Part shown: positions 1 to 9,763 of the stretch, piece after piece
How positions within the stretch are numbered: position 1 is the first letter of the stretch
Layout of the letters: each line of letters starts with the position of its first letter
Origin: Bacillota bacterium
GTDB taxonomy: Bacteria; Bacillota; Sulfobacillia; Sulfobacillales; Sulfobacillaceae
Assembly (NCBI GenBank): GCA_026627385.1
Contig: JAPNUR010000024.1
Location: 1-47,409 of the forward strand
DNA length: 47,409 nucleotides
Reading direction: 5' to 3'
Made by a program: the position numbers and the translations under genes
Notes under the pieces: generated by a model
Database searches by the model: none
The model's input: the letters and a program-made list of their open reading frames with translations, nothing else
Told to the model about the DNA's origin: nothing

Positions 1-1
1 G

Positions 2-472
2 GCCCGCGCGGCGCTCGCGGCCACGGAAGCCGCGCAACAGGCCTTACTCGCCTCACTCCCCCAAGCGGAGCTCTTGCGGACCCTTCCGGGCTTTGGACCC
101 GTGGTCATCGCGACGCTATTGGGCGAACTGGGGAATTTGGCGGACTACGCCCACCCACAGCAAGCGGTGCGCATGGCCGGGTTAAACGTGGTCTCCGACA
201 ACTCGGGCAAGTTTCAAGGCCCGACGCGGCTCGCCAAACGCGGGCGTCCCCAAGCCCGGCAGATCTTGTATCAGGCCGCGTTGGTCGCCATTGCCCATGA
301 GGGGCCGGCCCGGGCCCGCTATCGCGAACTCCGGGCGCGACTGGCGCCGAAAGCCGCGTTAATGGCCCTCGCGTGCAAACTCTTACGGATTGCATGGGCT
401 TGTGTGCGGCAGCAGACCCCGTATGATGTGCGACGGGCTTTTGCGCGATCCACGAGCGCTGCCGCTGCATAA
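2..472 (+). CDS. IS110-family transposase, C-terminal fragment
   Basis: The reading frame is open from the left window edge, so the N-terminal DEDD catalytic half lies outside. The visible part carries the IS116/IS110/IS902 C-terminal domain: LPGFGPVVIATLLGELG, then the AGLNVVSDNSG segment, then RGRPQARQILYQAALVA with the conserved serine-nucleophile neighbourhood and KLLRIAWACVRQQTPYD near the end. In this family the domain helps the enzyme excise and insert the element without terminal inverted repeats. It sits next to a glycosidase gene that lacks its C-terminal half (750-1727), so this copy probably cut that gene. Whether the transposase is whole cannot be seen from this window. Confidence 0.85.
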   Translation, partial: ARAALAATEAAQQALLASLPQAELLRTLPGFGPVVIATLLGELGNLADYAHPQQAVRMAGLNVVSDNSGKFQGPTRLAKRGRPQARQILYQAALVAIAHEGPARARYRELRARLAPKAALMALACKLLRIAWACVRQQTPYDVRRAFARSTSAAAA

Positions 473-749
473 GGCGCGGCCAAATCCCGGGACGTCTGGG
501 ACGAGGGAGAGGATTGCCTCCATTCGGGCATGTGTCGGCTCTTTCGTCGCGAGCCACACCAGACCCTGCGCATAAGAGTTTCCTCCCCTCGTCTGCATAC
601 GGAATGACCGTATCCTGCACACAGGACGATACGGGCCAAGACCCTGCAACTGTTTAGGTAGGCTGCGGGAGGTCGTTCATCGGCAGACGGTCGCAGAGGT
701 CCCGGGATGGAACAAAAATCTCAGAGAAGCACAGGATTTACACAAAAAA
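473..749. other. non-coding IS110 flank and junction
   Basis: About 280 bp between the transposase stop and the stop of the truncated glycosidase. I see no credible gene. It probably holds the downstream non-coding end of the IS110 element and its junction with the glycosidase gene. IS110 elements lack long inverted repeats, so the exact boundary cannot be placed by eye. Confidence 0.4.
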
Positions 750-1727
750 CTAAGGTAGGGAGGCTGATTCCCATAGTCTGAGAGCCCACTGCTTGAGCGC
801 CGTTTCGCGGGCCGTCGAGCCGACCCCGTGAGCCCACCAATCGGTCCAATCGCCGCGGCGGACAGGTATCGCTTCTTGATGGGATTGAAAATAGCGACCA
901 ATGTCGGAGGGGTTGACCAACCGCAGGCGGGGCGTCAATCCTGATGCGTTCCAGGTGCGGACGAAGCGGACTAAGTCCTCATTGGGGCCATCATTGTCCC
1001 AGGTGACGGTGTTGGTCACCGAGAGGACCAACACGGAATGAGGATAGCCGTGCTCCTGCAGCTTGGCCAAGTAATCGTGGAGGATCCGCCGGGATTCTTC
1101 AAGATTTTCCTCCGAGGCGCGCCACGCCACGGGGCGGGGAATCCCCAAATACTGGGCAAAGCCGTAATGCTCGCCATTATAGGTGAGAAGACGGGATCCG
1201 CCGTAGCCCTCCCAGACAAAGGCGCGCGGCCGCGGCATCGGGGGGCGTGCCGAGTCGGAGTTAATGCCCATCATCAAGAAGTTGACCTGATAAGCGGCTA
1301 ACACGTCGGGCAACATCCACGGCAAGCCGTTGACATCATGGTTAATGGCCGATGTGATCGTCAGGCCGAACTGCGTTCTGAGCCGCACTAGGGTTTCTAA
1401 GCTACGGTAGAGTTCCGGCGGGGTGAATAAGGGGGTCATATTGCAATAAAGCGCGGTAGTTTCGATGAGACCAGCCTGGCTTAGGCGTAAGAAACGATCA
1501 ATATCGGTGGCGTTCGCGGTTTCCAGGAATGATTCCACGACGGCGCTGCTTTCGGCCACCCATTTGAATTGTTCGCCGGGCTGGCCGTCTTCGTATTGCT
1601 CGGCCAAATCCATCGCCTCACGCAAATAGTCGCGTTGCCTGGCCCAGACAATGGTGGGATGTTGGGTGTAGCCGACGTCTAAGTGGGAATGGTGGTAAAT
1701 CCAGACTTCGTCAATGTGGTGGCTCAT
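750..1727 (-). CDS. GH38-type glycosidase, truncated at the C terminus
   Basis: A 325-residue protein matching only the N-terminal catalytic domain of glycoside hydrolase family 38-like proteins. Visible motifs are YHHSHLDVGYT (residues 11-21), resembling the His-x-His-x-x-Asp metal site, and SAINHDVNGLPWMLPD with Asp131 in the nucleophile-like position. Relatives continue for several hundred residues through middle and beta-sandwich domains, but here the frame stops after GSTARETALKQWALRLW. The IS110 fragment lies immediately beyond. The ATG at 1727 has an AGAAAGGA ribosome binding site at good spacing. The gene lies 46 bp downstream of the alpha-mannosidase on the same strand, so the two were probably one operon for trimming mannosides or related glycans. 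It is probably inactive now. Confidence 0.75.
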   Translation of the reverse strand: MSHHIDEVWIYHHSHLDVGYTQHPTIVWARQRDYLREAMDLAEQYEDGQPGEQFKWVAESSAVVESFLETANATDIDRFLRLSQAGLIETTALYCNMTPLFTPPELYRSLETLVRLRTQFGLTITSAINHDVNGLPWMLPDVLAAYQVNFLMMGINSDSARPPMPRPRAFVWEGYGGSRLLTYNGEHYGFAQYLGIPRPVAWRASEENLEESRRILHDYLAKLQEHGYPHSVLVLSVTNTVTWDNDGPNEDLVRFVRTWNASGLTPRLRLVNPSDIGRYFQSHQEAIPVRRGDWTDWWAHGVGSTARETALKQWALRLWESASLP

Positions 1728-1773
1728 GACCGAATCCTTTCTCGCAATCTGTGTCCCTTATCTTAAGGGCGGT

Positions 1774-4665
1774 TTAACGGCGCGTTTCCGTGACAATTCT
1801 CACGGTCGCCAGACCATGGCTGGGGACGGGCACAGACACCAGCTGACCGGTGGTGGCGATGACGTGATTGGTCGGCTGCTCCACCACTGTGAGAGCCTCC
1901 GCCTTGAAAGGCACTGTGGCGATGGCGAGCGGCAATGCGTGATTCTGATCACTATCCTGGGACAGTCGCACCACCAAGCCGCGTCCGTCTTCTGCCGGCT
2001 TTACCGCCGTCACCACTCCGAGCGCGGAGCTCACCGAGAGCCCGTGAAACCGGTGCGGAAGCGATCCGGACGACTGAGCGGGGTCCGCCGCCATGCCCGT
2101 TAAGGGACTCATCCGTTCCATGGCGCGCCGGGTGCAGGCGTCGCTGGTTAGCACCGTTGCGCTCCATCCGTAGGTGATGGTGGTTTCATGCTTTCCTAGT
2201 TCGGCATACGGATCGGGATCGTAAGAAGCTCGCAAGAGCGTTACCTGAATCCCCTCGTGATCGACGCTGACGCCGTGGCGCGTCGGATGCAGCACGTAAT
2301 GCGTACCATCGGGATGATCGACGGCAGTCCAGCCTTGGGCAGGGACGTCGCGGCATGGAATGGCTCTCGCGATTGACCCGAGGGATTGCCCGAAGCGGGC
2401 GCGCGGGGCCACCATGCTGTCGACGTCTGAGGGAGCGGAAGGAAAGCGGATGCGAAGGCCTGGCACGCCCACCTGATCGGATCCGGTTTCCCGCCAGTCA
2501 AGGGTTAGCTGCCAGTCTATCTCCGGGCGATCGGCGTAACATAGCACCCGTGCTGTCACGCGCGACGACCGCACCAGGGTCTCGCCCTGCAGTACGAAGC
2601 GCACCGGTCCCGCTTCCGCGAGCGTCCAACGCGTGCCGGCGACGGGAAAAGATTCTCTCTCCGGCCCCACTTCCCACGACGACATGTTGTGGGGTTCTTC
2701 GACGAACGCCGTGAGTTCGCCCACGCGCGTTAAGAGGCGTCCCGTGTTTTTGTCGACGATCTCCGCCCCGCTTTGCCCGGGGTGAACCCTGAGGCTATAC
2801 CATGCCGTGTCGACCTGAAAGCCTTGTTGGTAACTGGACAGCCCAAGTTGGAAATACAACCGAAAGTGGCGGGGTAAGTGATCCAGACGCCACGCCGAGA
2901 TCTGGCTAGGCAACCCGAGCTCCGCCAACTCGGTGCCCGTCAGCGCTAACGCTTGGTGGCCGTATGACAGGGCCTGCCCTGAAATGGGCCGGGAGCCGCT
3001 CTGGTTGGGACCTTTAGACAAAAAGAAGACCCGGTAGCCGAGTCCGGGGACGTCAGCGGGAAAGACAATGCGCACGCGGCTGTGGCCTGGAAATCCGAAA
3101 TACCGGTCATAAAGGTATTGGAGCGGCACGGCATGGCCTTCGTCGTCGGTGAGCTGAAGCGGGGTGCCGACGGCAAATTGCTCGTAGACGTCCACCTCCA
3201 CCATATCAGTCCGGTCCCAAGCGAGGGGATTAAATACCACCACGGGTACGCTGCCGGCTGATAAGCTGTCAAGATGAATGGCGCGGGTTACCGCCGCCAT
3301 GGCTTGCGACGCCAGGACCCGTGCAGTGGCTGTGGCGTCTTGCGCGCGTCCTAACGCATAGGTGTAGGTTTCCGGTACGCCCGAACCACTTAGAATATCG
3401 TGAAACTGATTAAACAGGGTGGTGATCCAGGCGCTGCGCGCCGTTTCCAACGGGGATGGGAGCGCCACTCCAAGTAAGCATGCCGTGGATTCTAGCCCCT
3501 CTGCCGTGCGTAGCAATGCCTCGTTTTCAACGTTGCTGGTCTTCACGTCACTTTTTGCGGAATAGCAGCCGGGGAAGACGTAATTCAACTCCCCCACGTG
3601 CACCGGCATTTGGTCGCGGTAAGATTCCAACGCCTCAAAAAAGGCCGCCAAGGAGGAGGTTTTAATCGTGGGGAAAATGGGCCAGGACTCCATCTCCGCC
3701 AGGCGACGCAAGTCCCGCTTCGTGGGCCCGCCGCCATGGTCGCCGACACCGTACACTTTGAGAAAATGAGGAATGCCGGTCTCGCGGAAAAATTCTACCG
3801 CATGAAGCACTTCATCGCCGGTTACCGTGCCGTTGTACCATTCTTGATAGTCGCTCCAGGCCATGACTTCGGCGCCGTCTGGCGCTTGCCAGCGAAAGAC
3901 TGGATGGCCAGGGCCCCCGCGACAATAGTAGAGCCATTGGACGCCGGCACTTTGGTAAATGGTCGGTAGCGCCTGCGGATGACCAAAGGTGTCGGGTTCA
4001 AACGCGACCCGGACGGCGTCGTAGGGGATCCCCCAGTGCTCGTGAAAAAAAGCCTTGGAATAGAGCACGTGACGGACGATGGATTCCGCCGAAGCAAGAT
4101 TCTTATCCCCCTCCACCCATTGGTTGGCGGTAATTTCCCACCGTCCGTCGCGCACGCGTTGGCCAATCTGATCAAATAACGCCGGGTCAAAGCGGCGGAC
4201 AATATCATAGACCGCGGTTTGACTTTGGGAAAAGCGAAAGTGTGGGAATTCGTCCATGAGCCGGTTGACGGTCTGAAGGGTGTTCAACACCATGGTGACG
4301 GTTTCCGGCCAGTCCCAGAGCCAATTCATGTCCATATGCGCGTGGCCGACGTAGGAAATGGTCAGCGATTTACAAAGCGGCTGCCAGGGTTTGAGATGAT
4401 CTTCGACGGACTCCACCATCAGCGCCGCCTGGTCCAGCGATCCCTGGTTCACGGCGTTTAAAAGAGGCTCTAAATACGCTTCGGCCTCGTTCCACTGATC
4501 CGCTTGGCCTTGGGCCATCAGCAGGGTTCTCAGGAACTCTGCTTCACGGCCCAATCGATCGAGGCGTGATGCAACGTGTGGAGGGGCGGCATTCATGAGT
4601 TTTTGCCAAAGGTCCCAGGAGAATTTGTTCGTAAGGTTCAGTCCCTTCTCGGTATTTGATAGCAA
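1774..4665 (-). CDS. alpha-mannosidase, glycoside hydrolase family 38
   Basis: A 963-residue retaining GH38 alpha-mannosidase that removes alpha-mannosyl residues from oligosaccharides. The N-terminal domain has the zinc-site motif GHAHMDMNWLWDWPE (about 107-121) and the nucleophile region AFEPDTFGHPQALP with Asp225. GDHGGGPTKRDL follows around residue 310. The rest matches the middle helical domain and the C-terminal beta domains, and full length is normal for the family. There is no signal peptide, so it is probably cytoplasmic and acts on imported glycans. The start is uncertain: the longest frame opens with TTG at 4665 without a clear ribosome binding site, and the next ATG (residue 24) also lacks one. 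It is followed by the truncated GH38 gene and diverges from the ABC exporter genes. Confidence 0.9.
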   Translation of the reverse strand: MLSNTEKGLNLTNKFSWDLWQKLMNAAPPHVASRLDRLGREAEFLRTLLMAQGQADQWNEAEAYLEPLLNAVNQGSLDQAALMVESVEDHLKPWQPLCKSLTISYVGHAHMDMNWLWDWPETVTMVLNTLQTVNRLMDEFPHFRFSQSQTAVYDIVRRFDPALFDQIGQRVRDGRWEITANQWVEGDKNLASAESIVRHVLYSKAFFHEHWGIPYDAVRVAFEPDTFGHPQALPTIYQSAGVQWLYYCRGGPGHPVFRWQAPDGAEVMAWSDYQEWYNGTVTGDEVLHAVEFFRETGIPHFLKVYGVGDHGGGPTKRDLRRLAEMESWPIFPTIKTSSLAAFFEALESYRDQMPVHVGELNYVFPGCYSAKSDVKTSNVENEALLRTAEGLESTACLLGVALPSPLETARSAWITTLFNQFHDILSGSGVPETYTYALGRAQDATATARVLASQAMAAVTRAIHLDSLSAGSVPVVVFNPLAWDRTDMVEVDVYEQFAVGTPLQLTDDEGHAVPLQYLYDRYFGFPGHSRVRIVFPADVPGLGYRVFFLSKGPNQSGSRPISGQALSYGHQALALTGTELAELGLPSQISAWRLDHLPRHFRLYFQLGLSSYQQGFQVDTAWYSLRVHPGQSGAEIVDKNTGRLLTRVGELTAFVEEPHNMSSWEVGPERESFPVAGTRWTLAEAGPVRFVLQGETLVRSSRVTARVLCYADRPEIDWQLTLDWRETGSDQVGVPGLRIRFPSAPSDVDSMVAPRARFGQSLGSIARAIPCRDVPAQGWTAVDHPDGTHYVLHPTRHGVSVDHEGIQVTLLRASYDPDPYAELGKHETTITYGWSATVLTSDACTRRAMERMSPLTGMAADPAQSSGSLPHRFHGLSVSSALGVVTAVKPAEDGRGLVVRLSQDSDQNHALPLAIATVPFKAEALTVVEQPTNHVIATTGQLVSVPVPSHGLATVRIVTETRR

Positions 4666-4758
4666 AGCCGAATGCGCGAGTTCTGTCTTTTGAAAAGTTA
4701 TTCCGCCGCGCGGTAGTTAAGACTTGCCCTTCTTCCGCGCCGCGCGCGACACCAGTGA

Positions 4759-4787
4759 AACATTCTTCCTCAACAATATCATGTCAA
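4759..4787 (-). promoter_or_regulatory. weak candidate promoter for the alpha-mannosidase
   Basis: On the minus strand there is a perfect -35 hexamer TTGACA (4787-4782) and, after a 17-bp spacer, AATGTT (4764-4759), a poor -10. It would leave a leader of roughly 85 nt before the TTG start. The -35 is convincing but the -10 is not. Confidence 0.25.
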
Positions 4788-5153
4788 CGACGTGATGGAC
4801 ATTGCCGTTTGAGCTGATGCCAAATGCACCGGCCCTTCGGCCCTGTGACGACAAGACCCCAGCACGGGAAAGACTCGCGTAGGGCGAACGGAAAGGCATC
4901 CCAGCGAAGCGTGTCAGTGGGTATGGCGGAAACAAATGATGCTGAGATTCCATAATTTTTTTCTGTGCCTGGCACGATGACCGGCGAAATACGTTACACT
5001 CTCGGTAGACCGGTGCGTGACAACCGAGGAAAAAAATGAGAGCGAGATAACCGGCAGTTGGTGGTTGCTAGCCGAGGCAAGACGGCGACAGGACCCCACA
5101 TCTCATACGAGAGAGTAGGGGTGTCTGAATTGTGTTCACGGGAGGGACTCAGC
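4788..5153. other. divergent intergenic region
   Basis: Intergenic DNA between the leftward alpha-mannosidase and the rightward ABC exporter group. No convincing gene is seen. It contains short hairpins: GGCC-CTTC-GGCC near 4830-4845, CTCGGT (5001-5006) with ACCGAG (5023-5028), and TCTC-ATAC-GAGA near 5101-5112. They may mark transcribed leader RNA for the rightward genes. I recognise no known riboswitch. Confidence 0.35.
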
Positions 5154-5273
5154 ATGGAGGAACTCAGCACCATATCGAGCGACAATGCTTGCGGAAGGCA
5201 GACGGTCGCTCGCCTGTCTGGGGCTCTTCGGCGAATACTGGCCACGATCTCGCGGGGCGGCAGCCACGGGTGA
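5154..5273 (+). CDS. possible 39-residue small ORF ahead of the ABC exporter
   Basis: The ATG at 5154 follows a strong ribosome binding site (GGAGGG, 5141-5146, 7-nt spacing). It reads MEELSTISSDNACG to a TGA at 5271-5273, 12 nt before the exporter start. The middle (QTVARLSGALRRILATISRG) could form a basic amphipathic helix. Small ORFs just upstream of drug-exporter genes are often leader peptides or remnants of MarR/PadR regulators. I cannot tell which applies, and chance is possible. Confidence 0.4.
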   Translation: MEELSTISSDNACGRQTVARLSGALRRILATISRGGSHG

Positions 5274-5285
5274 CAAAGGAGGAGC

Positions 5286-7046
5286 ATGATGAACGCTCGG
5301 CAGTGGCTGAGTGAATTTGCCACACCTCATAAACGCGACGGCATCATTGCCGTCAGCGCGGCAATTGGACTCTCAGCGTTATTGTTAGTGCCGCCGGCGC
5401 TGACGCGTATTTTGGTCAATCAAGTGCTCATCGGCCATCATCCCCGAATCCTCATCCCTCTGATTGGTTCAGCGTTAGCGTTTTCCCTCCTGCGCGGTGC
5501 CGCCATGTATCTCCAGACCAATTTTTCTGAACGGATGGGGCAAAACGTGTTACGCCGGCTACGGGAAACGTTGTATACGCATTTGTCCATCCTCCCGTTT
5601 AGCTATTACGACCAGGTGCAAACGGGACAACTTATCAGTCGCCTGACGTCGGACGTGGAGCTCGTCCGCATCTACTACTCCAACTTTTACGTCTTGGCCG
5701 CTAATGTGTTGTTTCAGCTCGCCTTTATTACCGTCGCGATCGTAGTGCTTGATTGGCAGTTGGGCGTGGCTTTATTGGCACTGGTTCCGGTGCTGGTGTG
5801 GTTGGTGGCGGCGTTTAACCATCGTGTCCATCCCGCGTTTCTCGCGATTCGTGAAACATTTGCCAAGATGACGATCCGGCTCAACGAATCGGTGGCGGGA
5901 GTGCGCGTGGTGAAAGCGTTTGGCCAAGAGGCCCGAGAAGCGCGGACGTTTGATCAAACGTTAACGCATCTCTTCGAGCGGAACCTCTCGGCAACATCGC
6001 TTTGGGCACAGTTCTTTCCCCTGTTTGACCTCATTGGCGGCATCTACGGCATGATTGTGTTTGTCTACGGGGCCCGCCAGGCCATATTGGGTACGCTGTC
6101 GGTCGGTAGCTTGGTCGCCATTGCCGCCTATGCCCTCATGCTTGTCAACCCCCTCAGGCAAATCGGCCAGGTGCTCAACATGTATGTGCAGTCGACCGCT
6201 GCAGCGGAGCGGCTGTACGAAATTGCCCTCATCGAGCCGACCATTCAGGCGCCCGCCGTCCAGGTGTTTCGGCCATCCCGCGTCCAAGGGCAGATTGCGT
6301 TTGAAGACGTCACCTTTACCTATCCCCGAAGTGACAAGCCAAGCCTTCAGCATATCTCCTTTGTGGTCCAGCCGGGCCACTCGCTAGCCGTCTTGGGACC
6401 GACCGGCAGCGGCAAGACCAGCCTCTGCGTACTGGTGCCGCGCTTGTACGACGTCAGTGAGGGGCGGGTGCTGGTCGATGGGCGCGACGTGCGCGAGTGG
6501 GATCCGGTGTGGCTGCGCCGTCACATCGGCTTTGTGATGCAGGAGACCTTTTTGTTTTCTGCCACCGTGTGGGACAATATCGTCTTTGGCCGGCCCGATG
6601 CCAGCCGGGAAGAGGTGTTGGCCGCCAGCCGTGCGGCCCAAGCCGACGAATTTATCGAGCAGTTGCCACGCGGATATGACACCATTGTGGGCGAGCGAGG
6701 CGTGGGATTGTCTGGCGGACAACGCCAACGCATTGCGATTGCGCGCGCCTTGTTAATCGATCCCCCCATCGTGATCTTGGATGACGCCACGGCGAGTGTC
6801 GACCAAGAAACCGAGGTGCTCATTCAGCGCGCGTTAAGCCGGCTGCTGGCCGGCCGCACGGCCATCGTGATTGGTCACCGCTTGTCGTCTCTGAAGGCAG
6901 CCGACGAGATTATTGTCCTAGACCAGGGAGAAATTCGCCAACGCGGGCAACACGATGCGTTGCTGCGTGAAGAGGGGCTCTATCGCAAGACCTATCATGT
7001 CCAATACCGCGACCAGGAAGCGGTGCGCCGGGGGGTGATGTCATGA
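5286..7046 (+). CDS. ABC exporter half-transporter A (degenerate ATP-site partner)
   Basis: A 586-residue half-transporter of the multidrug/lipid exporter type (ABCB-like), with a six-helix membrane domain (about 20-300) and a C-terminal ATPase domain. Seen motifs: Walker A GPTGSGKT (371-378), Q-loop MQETF (Gln419), signature LSGGQ (475-479), Walker B VILDD (496-500), and a GHRLSS H-loop. The residue after Walker B is Asp500 instead of the catalytic Glu, the mark of the non-hydrolysing site in heterodimeric exporters. Its partner starts at 7043 with an ATGA overlap, so the two are translated together. The start has AAAGGAGGA just upstream (ATG 5286 or 5289). Substrate unknown; the sugar-enzyme neighbours suggest a glycan or glycoconjugate, but this is only context. 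Confidence 0.93.
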   Translation: MMNARQWLSEFATPHKRDGIIAVSAAIGLSALLLVPPALTRILVNQVLIGHHPRILIPLIGSALAFSLLRGAAMYLQTNFSERMGQNVLRRLRETLYTHLSILPFSYYDQVQTGQLISRLTSDVELVRIYYSNFYVLAANVLFQLAFITVAIVVLDWQLGVALLALVPVLVWLVAAFNHRVHPAFLAIRETFAKMTIRLNESVAGVRVVKAFGQEAREARTFDQTLTHLFERNLSATSLWAQFFPLFDLIGGIYGMIVFVYGARQAILGTLSVGSLVAIAAYALMLVNPLRQIGQVLNMYVQSTAAAERLYEIALIEPTIQAPAVQVFRPSRVQGQIAFEDVTFTYPRSDKPSLQHISFVVQPGHSLAVLGPTGSGKTSLCVLVPRLYDVSEGRVLVDGRDVREWDPVWLRRHIGFVMQETFLFSATVWDNIVFGRPDASREEVLAASRAAQADEFIEQLPRGYDTIVGERGVGLSGGQRQRIAIARALLIDPPIVILDDATASVDQETEVLIQRALSRLLAGRTAIVIGHRLSSLKAADEIIVLDQGEIRQRGQHDALLREEGLYRKTYHVQYRDQEAVRRGVMS

Positions 7047-8869
7047 TTCATCGCATCGACGAAGACGAAGAAATTGTTGAACGCCCGTTCAACCTTGCGA
7101 TGTTTGGGCGCCTCTTGGGCTACTTAAAGCCGTACCACCGTCTTACCCTGTGGGCGATCGTGGCCTTGTCGGTCGGGGCGGCCTGCCAAATGGCGATTCC
7201 GCTGTTTACCAAGGTGGCGATTAATCGCTTTATTTTACCCAAGCACTTCCATGGGCTCATTCCCCTAGGTCTGGCCCTTGCCGGCGTCTATCTCGTGCGC
7301 TATGTGAGCTATCGCATGCAAACCTATACGATTTCCCGCTTGGGCCAAGAGGTGGTCCGCGATTTGCGCAGCCAGTTGTTTCATCACATTCACGCGTTGA
7401 ACTTCACCTTCTTTGACCGCGTGCCGGCCGGGAAAATCTACACCCGCGTGTTGTCCGATGTGTCGCATTTGAGCGAGCTCTTGTCTTCCGGGCTTGTGAA
7501 CACTGTGGGCAACTGGCTGACGCTCTGCGCCACGGTGGTGGTCATGTTGGTGTTAAAGCCGTCGTTGGCGCTCATTTCCTTTCTCGTGCTGCCGTTGTTA
7601 GTGTGGTTGTCGACGCGTTTGCAGCGCCGGATTGTGGAGCGGTGGCGAGTGGTGCGGCGGCGGATCTCCAACTTAAATGCCACGTGGGCGGAAAGCCTGA
7701 ACGGGGCGCGGGTGGTGACCGTGTTTGGGCGCGAAGAGGCCAACCAGCGTCATTTTAGTCAGTTGGCTGAAGACAACCAACATGTCTGGTTAGAAGCTAT
7801 TCGCCTGGCTTCGTGGATGGGTCCGGGCGCCGACTTTGCGGGGACCGTGGGCACCATGCTGGTGTTTGCCTATGGCACCTTTCTCTATCTCCATCATGCG
7901 GCGAGCCTCGGGCTCATTGTCGCCTTTGTGGCCTATCTCGGGGGATTTTGGGGACCCATTAGCCAGTTTGGCCAGTTTTACAATCAATTGCTGGTGGCTA
8001 TGGCGTCGGCTGAGCGTATTTTCGAATATTTGGACCAGGTGCCGCAAGTGGTCAATCGCCCACGGGCCATTCCCTGGTCGAATCCCCAAGGCCACGTGGT
8101 CTTTGATCATGTGATGTTTGCGTATACTCCGGGATTGCCCGTGCTGAACAACCTGTCCTTTGAGGTGCAGGCAGGGGAAACGGTGGCCTTGGTGGGAGCC
8201 ACGGGCTCTGGTAAAAGCAGCATTCTGAGTCTGTTGCCGCGGTTTTACGATGTCACCGGGGGCCGCATCCTGGTCGACGGGCGGGATATTCGCGACTACA
8301 CGGTGGAATCCTTGCGGCGCCACATTGCCCTGGTGCTTCAAGAAACCTTTATCTTCGATGCCACCATTGCCGACAATATCCGCTACAGCCGGCCGGACGC
8401 GAGTGACGCCGCGGTGATGGACGCCGCCCAGGCGGTGGGTGCGCACACCTTTATCGAATCCTTGCCAGAGGGATACTATACCCGGGTTCGTGAACGCGGG
8501 GCGCGGCTGTCGTTAGGCCAGCGGCAGTTACTGGCCTTGGCGCGGGCCATATTGGCGGATCCGGCCATCTTGATTCTGGACGAGGCCACGGCGAGTATTG
8601 ACACGCAGACCGAACTCGTGATTCAAGAGGGGTTGAAGCGGCTCCTTCGGGGCCGTACGGCGTTCGTCGTTGCCCACCGCCTTTCGACCATTCGGGAAGC
8701 CGACTTAATTTTAGTGGTCGATCACGGCCGCATCATCGAACGGGGGCGCCATGAGGAATTGATGGCGCAGCGGGGCGCCTACTGGCAGCTGATTGCTGCA
8801 CAGTTTGAACTCGAACACAGCGGCGGCTGGTTTTCGCGCCCGTCGGGCGCATCCTCTCGGCTGAGTTAA
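7043..8869 (+). CDS. ABC exporter half-transporter B (catalytic ATP-site partner)
   Basis: A 608-residue half-transporter with membrane domain (about 30-320) and ATPase domain. Motifs: Walker [10 protein letters not shown] (about 385-393), Q-loop LQETF, signature LSLGQ (489-493) in place of LSGGQ, Walker [11 protein letters not shown] with catalytic Glu514, and AHRLST H-loop. The altered signature faces the Walker A/B site of partner A, which has Asp for Glu, so both defects fall in the same composite site. The other site (Walker A/B of B with LSGGQ of A) is fully canonical. This matches the asymmetric heterodimers such as BmrCD and TM287/288. The start overlaps the stop of partner A by 4 nt. 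Confidence 0.93.
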   Translation: MIHRIDEDEEIVERPFNLAMFGRLLGYLKPYHRLTLWAIVALSVGAACQMAIPLFTKVAINRFILPKHFHGLIPLGLALAGVYLVRYVSYRMQTYTISRLGQEVVRDLRSQLFHHIHALNFTFFDRVPAGKIYTRVLSDVSHLSELLSSGLVNTVGNWLTLCATVVVMLVLKPSLALISFLVLPLLVWLSTRLQRRIVERWRVVRRRISNLNATWAESLNGARVVTVFGREEANQRHFSQLAEDNQHVWLEAIRLASWMGPGADFAGTVGTMLVFAYGTFLYLHHAASLGLIVAFVAYLGGFWGPISQFGQFYNQLLVAMASAERIFEYLDQVPQVVNRPRAIPWSNPQGHVVFDHVMFAYTPGLPVLNNLSFEVQAGETVALVGATGSGKSSILSLLPRFYDVTGGRILVDGRDIRDYTVESLRRHIALVLQETFIFDATIADNIRYSRPDASDAAVMDAAQAVGAHTFIESLPEGYYTRVRERGARLSLGQRQLLALARAILADPAILILDEATASIDTQTELVIQEGLKRLLRGRTAFVVAHRLSTIREADLILVVDHGRIIERGRHEELMAQRGAYWQLIAAQFELEHSGGWFSRPSGASSRLS

Positions 8870-8912
8870 GGCCGCGAGACGTGTGGATTTACGAAGAAGG
8901 GAGCATGACGAG

Positions 8913-9707
8913 ATGGCAGAGGAATTTCAGGATCACATTGCGGTGGTGACGGGCGGCGCCCATGGGATCGGCGCCGCTTCGGCCGTGCGATTGGCGCGCG
9001 GGGGCGCCACGGTCGTCATCGTAGATTTAGACGAAGGCGGTGCCCAAGTGGCGGAGGACATTCGCACGGCGGGCGGGCGTGCCGAGTTTTTGCGGGCCAA
9101 CCTGGCGGTGCCCCAAGACGTGAAGGAGGTCTTCGACACCATCCAGCGCCGGTACCACGTGCTTCATTTATTACACTGTAACGCCGGGATTCAGCGCTAC
9201 GGCACCGTTGTCGAGACCTCCCCCGAGCTTTGGGACGAGGTCTTTAATGCCAATGTTAAAAGCGCCTATTTAGCGTGCCACTATGGCATTCCACTGATGA
9301 CAGCGGGGCATGGCGCGATTGTCATTACCGCCTCTGTGCAAGCCTTTGCCACGCAAACCGGCGTCGCCGCCTATACCGCCTCCAAAGGCGCGCTCATTGC
9401 TTTGACGCAAGCGTTGGCGGTGGATCATGCGCCGGCAAATATTCGGGTAAACGCGGTGGCCCCGGGTTCGGTGGATACCCCGATGCTGCGCTGGTCAGCG
9501 GGGCTTTTTGCCAAGCCGGATGCGGTGGATACGCTCATTGCCCAATGGGGGCGAAGCCATCCTTTGGGTCGCGTGGCGACGCCTGAGGAGGTGGCGGAGG
9601 TCGTGGCATTCTTGTTGAGCCCACGCGCCAGCTTTGTCACTGGGGCTACCTACCGCGTCGACGGCGGCCTCTTGGCGCAACTGCCGGTGGTCCTGCCGTC
9701 GTCGTAA
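8913..9707 (+). CDS. short-chain dehydrogenase/reductase (classical SDR)
   Basis: A 264-residue NAD(P)-dependent oxidoreductase with Rossmann fold. It has the [10 protein letters not shown] cofactor loop, an Asp in VDLDEGG that suggests NAD preference, CNAGIQ, a serine in TASVQAF, the YTASK catalytic pair and a C-terminal GATYRVDGG. The frame is open upstream to a GTG at 8883, but the ATG at 8913 follows AAGGGAG with good spacing and begins directly at the SDR fold, so I chose it. It lies 43 bp after the ABC exporter and 56 bp before the DUF4432 gene in the same direction, probably one operon. The substrate is probably a sugar, polyol or sugar acid; this is inference from context. Confidence 0.9.
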   Translation: MAEEFQDHIAVVTGGAHGIGAASAVRLARGGATVVIVDLDEGGAQVAEDIRTAGGRAEFLRANLAVPQDVKEVFDTIQRRYHVLHLLHCNAGIQRYGTVVETSPELWDEVFNANVKSAYLACHYGIPLMTAGHGAIVITASVQAFATQTGVAAYTASKGALIALTQALAVDHAPANIRVNAVAPGSVDTPMLRWSAGLFAKPDAVDTLIAQWGRSHPLGRVATPEEVAEVVAFLLSPRASFVTGATYRVDGGLLAQLPVVLPSS

Positions 9708-9763
9708 TCCCTTGTTATAGATGAGCACCAGGAGACGACGTTTCATAAAGGGGGAATGACCTC

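Noticed and set aside
682-5210. The 13-mer GGCAGACGGTCGC found near 682 (IS110 flank) and again near 5198
   Set aside because: Similarity ends at the 13-mer and no target duplication or element end is visible; likely chance.
4970-5285. T-box leader ahead of the ABC exporter
   Set aside because: There are hairpins but no T-box sequence (GGGTGGNACCGCG-like) and no terminator/antiterminator pair.
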